NCBI GenBank assembly: GCA_947652115.1
Contig: OX393561.1
Coordinates: 25,751,212-25,815,211 of the forward strand
DNA length: 64,000 nucleotides
Direction: 5' to 3'
From: Blastomussa wellsi
Taxonomy: Eukaryota > Cnidaria > Anthozoa > Scleractinia > Plerogyridae
Positions within the stretch are counted from its first letter, which is position 1. Each line of letters opens with the position of its first letter. The position numbers and the translations under genes were made by a program. Under the pieces are notes generated by a model that worked only from the letters and a program-made list of their open reading frames with translations, was not told the origin of the DNA and did no database searches. Below are positions 55,583 through 64,000 of this stretch, one piece after another.

Positions 55583-55706
55583 TATAATTTGGTTTTATCA
55601 ACTGGGTTGGTAATGTCAATTGGCCACCGTAAAGAGATTCAAGAGCTGACGTTTCGAGCGTTAGCCCTTCGTCGGAGCGAATCCCAGTTAATGAAACCAA
55701 ATTATA
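55583..55706. mobile_element. Short inverted-repeat element
   Basis: 24-nt ends (55583-55606 and 55683-55706) are inverted copies with 22 of 24 matching, around 76 bp. On the minus strand the interior has a GACGAAGGGCTAACGCTCG block and CGAAACGTCAGC. This looks like a dispersed element I associate from memory with invertebrate genomes, possibly a Penelope-type terminal region. The structure is seen; the family is inference. Confidence 0.5.
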
Positions 55707-58700
55707 TAATTTTCGAACGGTTGGGTTTTCCCTAACATTGACATAAACCTTAGCAAAAATTTAATTTTCCTTCAAATCTCTGATCTCACTTCGATGAAAC
55801 AGCCAAAGAATTTACTTCAGTTGCCTAAACCCACAAGAAAGACTCGCAAAATTGCAAATAAATTAATGACTATTGCTTTTGGTGAAGTAAACTTGCAAAC
55901 TTACATAGCGTAAGTGAAAGCTGCAATGTCAGTGCATTTCATGACTGACGTAATTCCTTTTGTAGTGTATTTAATATTCCCTTCAAATCCAACGCTTAGA
56001 TAAAACCAAAAGAAAATATATGTTATACACAATAAAGAAAACAATATCCGTAACATTTTCTGTACATTAATGTTTCAACAGCTTTTGGCGAATAAAAATC
56101 ACAGGTTGCGTGATTCAAAGTCCTGATCAAGATTTGGCCGAGTGGAGGTTTGGGTCTGGTCACCAACAAAACAGGAATGTCAGGAATTCAACAAGGGTAG
56201 AACATGACCTGCGCTCGGCCTAGGCCAGCGTGGCTAATTATGATAATTTGGCTTCAGTCGTTGCAGTTCATGCATACTATGTACTATTTACATAAGCAGA
56301 GCAAGTGTCCTGCGTGCACCAGAAAAAATGTCACTTACACTTTACAAGTGTGAATGGTTTGTTGCACGAAGCAAAAAAAGATCATCAAAAGCGCAGCCAA
56401 CACATTTGACTCAGATAAAAAATGGACAAAATCCCCACAATAAACAAAACAATTGTTTCTTGTCAGTCATCAGTTGAATTGTTGAGAATTTAGTTACTGT
56501 AAGTTATTGGCTTGTAATTTCAAATTATTGATTGTCTGTTTAGACAAACCTTAAGTTACAGGCTGCTGCAGAGTTTTTTTACCGGCAGCAGGACCTTCTA
56601 GGGTACTCATTTGCATTCAAACGGAACAAAGAACAAATATGTAACCTGCAATCATGCCCTCCCTCCCTCTCTACTTGTCATCTCAGGGAAGGAGGCCATG
56701 ATACATTTGCTTGTCGGATCTCATGTAAAAAAGCCAGATTTTGACTTTTTATCTGATTGGTCGAGAAACAATGCTTGTGAAGTGGTCGTGTTCTCATTGG
56801 CTGCCTTGTTTAAATGAGGCTTCTGATCAAGATGAGGCATGTTTACAGGGACGACGAGTTCTAACAATTTAGCTGAAACCCTGACGAATTTACGGTATAA
56901 TTCTCTGAGCATAGAGAGCGTTTTTAAACATAAAGGACGCCAAATTTGTTTACATGGAGATGTTTTGATGTTTAGCCCAACAGGCGATTGGTTCAATAAA
57001 TATATCATGCATACTTTTTTCCTTCTTAAAAAGAAGACGCTTGACCGCAGGTTATATCCAACGATAACTTGTCAAGCATAGCCTTTCCATGGTTTTGGGC
57101 TTTATTGTATATACTAAGCCAGTTAGTTGTGCCAATCACACATATTTGGCATCGAAAATTTATCGTCCACCTTGTCATCATTTGTGGGCTGAAAAAAACT
57201 AACTGCAATGTAAGGATGCACAAGTGTGCGAGATTTGATAGGTTTTCAAAAAAACATTAGACACAAAGTTGTCCAATAAAAATCATCATGACAGCATTTG
57301 ACCTTTAGTTCTGTCTCAGACAATTCCTATATAATTTGTCTGCTAGTGCAGATAGATACCTCTGGAGCCAATAAACCCATGTTGCACTGCGAACACAAAG
57401 TAACCATCATGCAATCATGCATGTAGAGCGGAGAAGAATTGAATGTTAACTCAAAATAATGGTTAGAGAGGACACTAGGGTTTTCTTCAAAATTGAACAT
57501 TCTCTGATCACTAAATGTTTTGGCCAGGTTAATTTACGTGAGATGAAGCTGGGTACCTTTCCTTTCCACATGAAAATAATTAACAAAAAAATTCCCTATG
57601 TACACATTCATATAAACGTTCAATTCTTCAAATGCAACCTGACAGGTCATAGTACAATAGTAAAACAATTTTCCTTAACAGCAACTTAAAGTTTGGTGTA
57701 TAAAAGATCCTGAGAGTTCTTTTTCTGTTGCTGTTCCTCTCAGCAAATTCATTCGTGATGCCAAGTAGACAAAGTCTGTTATTGATATTCACAAACAAAA
57801 TGTGTTATGTTTTCAGTAATTCTGTTTCTTATTGTACCTTGTTGATTATGACTTTCTTTGATTCTTTTTATTCTTTGTTATTCTCATTTCTACCGTAAAA
57901 AAGTGGGGGGAGGGGGGCCTAAAGCCCCTCCCCCTGCACGGTCCCTGCTACCCTTACCCAGCAAATAAGCACTTGTTACAGGTTGGAAAGAATTCTTTCA
58001 TTTTTTAAAGACTTTCATACGTTTTCCAGGTTGGGAAAATGTCCCAACCGAAGCAGCTTGTGCAATATCGACTTTTTGAAAAACTTTCTCGTTCAAATTG
58101 TGTGGTTCAATTCTACCTGTGACCATCAGCCCCACCCCCCCCCCCCACCCGACAATCCCTGGGAAAAGTGCAGTCCTTTCGGCCCAGGGTTGGAGAATTT
58201 TAAGCAGTCTTGTTCCAAGGGTGGGGCAAATGCTCATTGCATTGTACCTGCTCGATCTTCTTTCTAGTACGTCACTTATCAGTTGGCGTGATGGTGCCAT
58301 ACCGCACAGAGGGGACTGCCTATTTCCTGGGGAAATCTGTAAAAATTGTAGCTGACTGGTTTTAAGATCTAGAAGAATAATCTTATAAACTTTAAGTCTG
58401 CTTTTTTTTCTACTTTCCCTTTACAATTACTGTTCTATGTGATGGTTGCAAGCTTCTGTCTTTCAAGGAAGTGGCAAGATGTGCGGGTTAGAGTTTTGCC
58501 TTCAGTTTTCCATTATAAAACGTAGTCTTCATAATTTCTTATGCTATATATGTAATCTCTGTTATTCATGGTATATTTAGTCTAGAAAAGCATTCAAATT
58601 TGTTATTAGACATGCAACAAGTTGGCCCTTATAACCTTATTAACGACGAGGTCGCGAAAACAGGTGGCTAAGTTGCGAGAAGAGGGCGACTTAGAGGTCG

Positions 58701-58776
58701 CTTTCAGAAGAGTTTAGGTCTTGAAGGAACGTACACCTGCTTTTGCTATTTTTACAGAAATCAATATATTTTTCAG
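55707..58776. other. Intergenic, no gene recognised
   Basis: 3 kb of AT-rich DNA between the two LINE halves. It contains a G-run/C-run pair near 57904-57943 and a C-tract near 58133-58147. The open frames at 56721-57008, 57983-58267 and 57998-58300 have no recognisable domain. Confidence 0.45.
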
Positions 58777-61167
58777 CTATTCGAAAGCAACAAGTCACCA
58801 GGTAATGATGGATTAACGGCTGAATTCTATAGAGCTTTTTGGCACACTTTAGGAAATCTGATGGTAGACAGTTTAAACTATTCTTATGATTATGGCGAGT
58901 TGTCAAATTCCCAGAAGGAAGCCATTATTACCTTAATTGAGAAAAAGGATAAAGACAAACAGGATTTATCGAATTGGAGACCAATCTCACTTATCAATGT
59001 GGACGTAAAAATAGGGTCAAAAGCTATTGCTAAAAGATTAGAGAGTGTCTTACCAAATATCATACATTATAATCAATGTGCATATGTTAAGGGAAGAACT
59101 ATTTTTGATGCAGTCAGAACGATAGAAGACGTCATGGAATTCTCAGAAAGGTATAATCTTGAGGGGAGAATGATTTGTATAGATTTCAGAAAAGCCTTCG
59201 ATACTGTCAGTAGAGATTTTCTATTTCGCGCTCTAACCTCTTTTGGTTTTGGTCCATCATTTTTGCAATGGATTCATACATTCTACAACAATATCTCAAG
59301 TTGTGTCATAAACAATGGATTTTCTATTCAGCCCTTTGCAGTTGAAAGGGGAGTGAGACAAGGAGACCCCCTCTCTGCTTACTTGTTCATCATAGTGCTA
59401 GAAATTCTTTGTATTAGTGTACGTAGTAGCAAAGACATTTGTGGTATTAAGGTAGACAATGAAGAGCTCAGATTAAGCCTTTTCGCAGATGACCTAACTG
59501 GTTTTTTGAAAGATGATCTTTCGCTTGTGAACTTTCTTAAGCTTATAGAAGATTAAGGAATTTGTTCAGGCCTGAAGATCAACCACGATAAATCAGAAAT
59601 AATGCTATTAGGCAACTGCTCTTCTACTCTAGAACAAGACAACTCCGTTTCATGCAACTTAAAAATTAAAAAAGTGGTTAAAATTCTGGGAGTGCACTTC
59701 ATGTATGACCTTCGAACGAAACAAAAATTAAATGTTGATGATCTAATTAGTTCCATTCAACAAAAACTACGAATTTGGAGGTGGAGGGACCTGACTATTA
59801 TAGGAAGAATTCAAATTGTCAAAACCTTTATTATTCCTATTTTCCTATACCGCGCGAGTTTGATATCAGTAGATAGGGAATTTCTGAAAGATGTAAACAA
59901 AATTATCTTCGATTTTATCTGGAAGGGGAAGGACAAAATCAAACACGCTGCTCTTATTAGTGATATTGAAGATGGGAGACTTAAAGCCCCACATCTAGAT
60001 TCTATAATAGAGACTCAGAGAATCCTTTGTTGCAAAAAATTGGCAAGTGATCAACCAAGCAATTGGAAAAAAATCCTACTGCACTATCTTGAACCTGTAG
60101 GTGGGAAACTTATCTTATGTTGCGATTTTGACTTGAAGAAACTGCCTGTGAAGCTTCCAGCATTTTATGAAGAATGCTTTAAAAGTTTCGCAAAATGTTT
60201 GGCAGCAAACCACACGAGTGTACAGGATAAAAAAAGAGAAGATCTTTCAAAAGCTATCGTGCGGAATAATAAATTCATTTGTATCGGCGGCAAATCTGTT
60301 TATTTTAGAAATCTTGCAGAAAAGGGAATTCTTTGAATGGGGGATCTAATCTCCGACAATAATGAATTCATTGTTAAATGTAATCACAGGTTGAGAGAAT
60401 TAAACATCTCGCCATTAGATATATTTAGACTTATCTCTGTAATCGATGCCTTACCAGTTGAATGGCGTGAATCATTAAACATGTTTGCTTCTACAGTTGA
60501 CGAGCCTTTCAATTTGCAGGATGAAATTAAATTAAGTTTCAACGACAAAAATGTGTTAATCGAAACAGTCGTTTCAAAGACCGTATATAAAGAACTTCGA
60601 AATAGAATCATCATCCCACCGACTGCCCAACTGAATTTTAATACCCATTTTGTTAATGATGTTTTAGAATGGAAAGAGATTTACAGCTTGCCATTTCGTA
60701 CTTCCTTGGACACAAAATCGCGTGAATTCCAATACAAATTACTTAACAGGTGTCTTGTCACAAATTCATTCTTAAACAAAATTGGTATTATTCCATCTCC
60801 GGCGTGTTCCCTTTGTGGTGAAATGAACGAATCCCTGGAGCATTTTTTCATTTGTTGTCGTTATACTAAGGTTTTCTGCGCTGAGGTTATAAAATGGTTT
60901 GATAGTCAAGGGGTAAAGATAGAATGCCTTTCTGACAAAGATATAATGTTTGGTATTTTAAGATGCGAAGACGAATTATTTATTAATCATACTTTAATAA
61001 TTGCTAAACAGTATTTATATTCTTGTCGCCAGAACAAGTCTCTTCCTTCAATTAAAGTGTTTAACTCGAAAATTAAAATGATTCACCAGCTTGAGACAAT
61101 GATCGCAAAATCAAATAATAAACTAAAAGCTCACAATATGAAATGGGCCAAGTATAAAACCAACTAG
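58777..61167 (+). pseudogene. LINE ORF2 3' half: reverse transcriptase and zinc knuckle
   Basis: Continuous plus-strand homology to Tx1/L1-like ORF2, starting abruptly at FESNKSPGNDG. Reverse-transcriptase blocks in order: LSNWRPISLINVDVKI, QCAYVKGR, IDFRKAFDTV (catalytic Asp), GVRQGDPLSAYLF, and FADD at 59482-59493 with both catalytic Asp intact. The C-terminal region has a CSLC...H...C zinc-knuckle-like motif (about 60803-60857, zf-RVT type). Two in-frame stops break it: TAA at 59554-59556 and TGA at 60334-60336. The frame is otherwise open to the final stop at 61165-61167. Not functional as it stands. Confidence 0.9.
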
Positions 61168-62114
61168 ATGTATAAAGAATCTCGTGTTGTTGCTGCGCTG
61201 TACTAGTCATTATATTTAGAAGCAGAAGGGAGTTAAGAGGAATTTTGGGGTGTGTTTGTAAATATATGATGTATCGTGTTTATCTGTTAATGTGAATTAT
61301 GTTTGTTTGTGGAAAAATGTATGTATGTTTGTGGAAAAATGTATTTTTATCTTGATTTTGTAAACAAAATGGCGTACTTGTGGTCGACAAAGAGTCCCAG
61401 GGGCGGGGAATTGTCTGTGTACCTGGTAGTGGGGAGTCAAGGCTGTCCTTGAAGAAAAATTGCAAGGAGCCCGAAGGTTCCAAACCCTGAGATCCAGGGC
61501 ACCCAGCACTAAAGCCTATATGAAAAATATAGTAAGTTTATCTGGTCGCCCAAAGGCAAACGTTAGTCGATGGTAACACGTACAGTAACATTATTGTACT
61601 GGTTTGCCTTTTACCAAAATACTTTATGCAAGCAAATAAATTAAGGTACAATAAATAATGGTACAATGACCAGAAAATTTGTTTGAAACTTACAGAACTT
61701 ACCATCCACACTTGACCAATTGAGTGATAACTTTCCCTCAACCCCTCGTACTTCAAAGAACTGGAAATTACATCGCATTGCCCCTCATTGCTTGTGCTGC
61801 CCCCTCTTTTGTTCGATTGCCCAAATGACAAATGTCTGCATGTCCAAGCAATGCAAATTATCATAAATTGTCCCTCCAACAAATGAGTATTAACATGCTC
61901 ATTAGCACTGTTAGAAGACAAAATGTTGATAGAACATATGTACTGTACAATGTACTGACCGAAATCATAGTCCGGACTGTTGATTTTAGGCGTCGTTTAC
62001 ACGTGAAAAGGCAATGATTGTCACCAGAGTTACCAGAGCAAACCAGAGCACCAGAGGGGTAGTGTCCCGTGAGCCCACGCCATACAATGTCAGAGGATAC
62101 CCATATGAAAAAAT
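61168..62114. other. LINE 3' tail and intergenic DNA
   Basis: The first part is probably LINE 3' UTR. A 22-bp tandem duplication (61301-61322 and 61323-61344, one mismatch) may lie at or near its end. No poly-A tail is obvious. 61360-62114 holds no gene I recognise. Confidence 0.45.
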
Positions 62115-62304
62115 ATGGCGGAAGGAGGGGGTTCTAATGAGAATCCGTTTTCTTTTAAGAAGTTCGTGAAATCCAAACACGAAACTACAATCTCAGAAGC
62201 TAAGAAAACCAAAGGCAAACAGGACTCTAAGGCATCGACTCTAAATCCGTGTAATAAGGATAATTTAAGAGATACAGCGCCCTTTCCGGAAGTCAATAAC
62301 GAAG
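62115..62304 (+). CDS. Candidate first coding exon, ENTR1/SDCCAG3-like N-terminus
   Basis: ATG at 62115 opens MAEGGGSNENPFSFKKFVKS, then a polar, Lys-rich stretch ending PFPEVNNE. At 62304/62305 there is a strong donor, GAAG|GTAAGG, after which the frame soon stops (62333). The NPFSF(K/R)xFxK motif matches the conserved NPFSFREFLKTK segment of animal ENTR1 (SDCCAG3), an endosome- and centrosome-associated coiled-coil protein. The exon would end in phase 1. No following exon is recognised before 64000, so the gene would continue outside or across the repeats downstream. The motif match is from memory; the identity is tentative. Confidence 0.5.
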
Positions 62305-62514
62305 GTAAGGCAAACTTGTACCTGCTGTTTTAGAATTTCTGTTTTGTATTCTTCCTGGTTCTTGTAAAGCAATGTTTGAGCACGCAAAATAGCTTTTTCA
62401 AATGAAGGAGTTGTCCTTTTTCATGTGAATTTATAATTAATCCAAGTGAATCGAACAGACCTCGGCCAGATTTGCATGCTACAATTCGTCACTCCTGGTC
62501 TTATTGTCAGTTTG

Positions 62515-62683
62515 CAGTCAATCGATATCAGAAATCAATCGATACACTCGATATCAATCGCCGATTGCTATCGATGGATATTGGTGACCGATAACGGTCA
62601 GACTCACACAAATATTATTGATTGTTATTGATTAGCAAAAATCTATAGCAATCAATAATAATCGATAATTATCGATACCAATC

Positions 62684-62685
<2 letters not shown>
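62515..62685. repeat. ATCGAT-rich inverted-repeat cluster
   Basis: Dense ATCGAT, CGATATC and AATCAAT words. An inverted pair CCGATTGCTATCGAT (62561-62575) and ATCGATACCAATCGG (62671-62685) pairs with one mismatch. It directly abuts the TAA repeat. Confidence 0.55.

Positions 62686-62736
<51 letters not shown>
62686..62736 (+). repeat. (TAA)17 microsatellite
   Basis: Seventeen perfect TAA units. Its position next to a hairpin suggests it is the (TTA)n tail of a minus-strand retroelement. Confidence 0.95.
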
Positions 62737-62737
<1 letters not shown>

Positions 62738-62800
62738 GACTATTAATGTGTCAGTTACATCTAGCAGTGGAAAATCCCCACTGCTAATAGGGGACACCTA
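62737..62800 (-). mobile_element. Retroelement-like 3' end, minus strand
   Basis: A perfect 9-bp hairpin TAGCAGTGG / CCACTGCTA (62762-62770, 62778-62786) lies just before the TTA-repeat tail when read on minus. This is the third example of this architecture in the flank. AAACTATCTA-type words repeat at 62813-62862. Confidence 0.45.
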
Positions 62801-62950
62801 ACTAGAAAGCTGAAACTATCTAAACTATCTAAAAAACTATGTAAACTATCTAACAACTATGTAATATACAAAAAAGTCCAATAAAAGAGATTAAAATTAT
62901 GAAATTACGAATTACAAAGATGGCAGCCATTACATCCATCTAGGATGTTG

Positions 62951-63888
62951 CCTGGATCTGGCCTGCATCGCAGATGGACAAAACCGCCGTCTGCGCAACG
63001 GCTCCCAAAAGCTTGTTCCATTTACAAGAATCTGTGTATTCATTTCTGATTGGCTAGTATCATATTGCTTTCTATTGAGCTTTTCGATTTGTCCAATTTT
63101 AATTTACTTCACGTGCAGTCAACTGTGCAGTCATGTAACAAGTTAATATTCCTTGTTTTTCCCGTGAAAACAATACGACGGAGATCAGTGATGAATGTTT
63201 GAAATCGATCAACTTCTAGTAGAATGAGAAAACACACTAAAGACATTTCTTGGAGGCCACAATGTATTCGTGAATTTGACAACAGGATATGGCAAATCTT
63301 TTACTTTCCAGTGTCTTCCTATCGCACTGGAAGTGCTCATGGTTCCAGTGTTGTTGTTGTGATATCGCTGCTGCAGTTGCTTATGGAAGAGTCATGCCGC
63401 TTATCTTTTATGATAATGGAGTCCCAGCAGACATTTAAGTTCTTCTTCTAACTTTTCTATCTGCTCAAGGACTCTTTGTTTTTTTTCAGTTCTGGACGCA
63501 GTTTTTGCAGATGTACTTGCTTATCGATCAGATCGATAACTCCAGACTATTCAATTCGGCAAGCATGTCGAATTGTTTCCACCCTTTCTCGAGCAATACT
63601 CTTTCGTGACTCTTATCTATTAAACGATAGCATAAATTACAACAATACAAATTAGACACAGGCTTTTTTACCTTTACGACTTTTGTTTTTCAAAGTGTAA
63701 GCTTCTTAAATTGTCGCGTGACAATTACGCGATATAATATGAAACTAGCAAATCAGAAATGACTACACAGATCCTTGCAAACCTGCAGGGGAGTCGGAAC
63801 AAGCTTTTGGAAGCCGTTACGTAGACGGACTATACCGAGGATTATGTGATATGTCCGGCTGCAATGCAGGCTACCTAGATCCAGCCTC
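62951..63888. mobile_element. 0.94-kb element with long inverted ends
   Basis: The left arm (about 62951-63067) and the reverse complement of the right arm (about 63735-63888) share blocks in the same order: CCTGGATCT / GCTGGATCT, GCCTGCATYGCAG, CCGTCT(G/A)CG, AACGGCT(C/T)CCAAAAGCTTG, ATCTGTGTA, TCATTTCTGATT and GCTAGT. This is the form of a non-autonomous DNA transposon or foldback element. The interior holds only short frames (63224-63451 plus; 63401-63520 minus with a LEQIEKLEEELK coil-like stretch), neither recognised. Target-site duplications were not identified. Confidence 0.6.
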
Positions 63889-64000
63889 GGTCTTAAACTA
63901 CTTTAGATTTATCGCTGATCTTTCTTTATCTGTTAGTTTGCTCCAGAGTCTTGGGCCAAGGTATCAAATTGAATGCTTTCCATACGTAATAGTATTAAAT
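63889..64000. other. Terminal flank, nothing seen
   Basis: Last 112 bases; AT-rich, no feature recognised. Confidence 0.4.

Noticed and set aside
55636..55683. Functional hammerhead ribozyme.
   Set aside because: CUGANGA is CCGACGA here and GAAAC is followed directly by GUC with no space for stem III.

Overview
The window is eukaryotic and almost certainly metazoan. Positions 1-47163 are a head-to-tail array of replication-dependent histone genes. The intronless genes end in the animal-type histone mRNA 3' stem-loop. Positions 47164-64000 are unrelated, AT-rich flanking DNA with decayed retroelements. A five-gene unit including H1, the histone protein types and Tx1/L1-like LINE debris fit a cnidarian, most likely an anthozoan (coral or sea anemone). 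That placement is inference; no species marker was recognised.

Array. Each unit is about 6.16 kb and carries H1(+), H2B(-), H2A(+), H4(-), H3(+). H2B/H2A and H4/H3 are divergent pairs with short shared promoter regions. Eight units are seen wholly or in part (starts 1, 6157, 12323, 18487, 24649, then after a gap 29001, 34012, 39911) plus a terminal fragment (46076-47163). The array already runs at position 1, so its left end lies outside the window. Intact copies here: H1 x7, H2B x8, H2A x7, H4 x7, H3 x7. Broken copies: an H1 cut by the assembly gap, an H2A destroyed by a 266-bp deletion in unit 7, and an H1 cut after codon 25 at the array edge. The 200-N gap (28801-29000) cannot be its true size: about 3.17 kb of a unit is missing at minimum, and whole units could be hidden.

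Regulation visible in the array. Each gene has a 16-nt stem-loop, with an A-rich GAAAAAAGT/AAAAGCAATG-type block 7-12 nt further on that is the best candidate for a U7-binding histone downstream element. H3 has two CCAAT boxes and a TATA box. The H3-H1 spacer contains a three-copy degenerate repeat of about 200 bp and a very strong 15-bp hairpin. A poly-G tract between H1 and H2B varies from 8 to 18 G.

Unit relationships. Units 1-4 and 6-8 form two sequence subfamilies separated by about ten diagnostic sites. Unit 5 carries a mixture, as expected for local homogenisation (concerted evolution).

Flank, 47164-64000. No complete host gene was recognised. It contains a Tx1/L1-like LINE split into an inverted endonuclease half (53765-54892, minus) and a reverse-transcriptase half (58777-61167, plus), best explained by an inversion. 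It also holds three minus-strand retroelement-like 3' ends (hairpin plus short-repeat tail), a second LINE endonuclease fragment, a small inverted-repeat element at 55583-55706, a 0.94-kb element with long inverted ends (62951-63888), and one plausible host exon (62115-62304) resembling the N-terminal NPFSF motif region of ENTR1/SDCCAG3.
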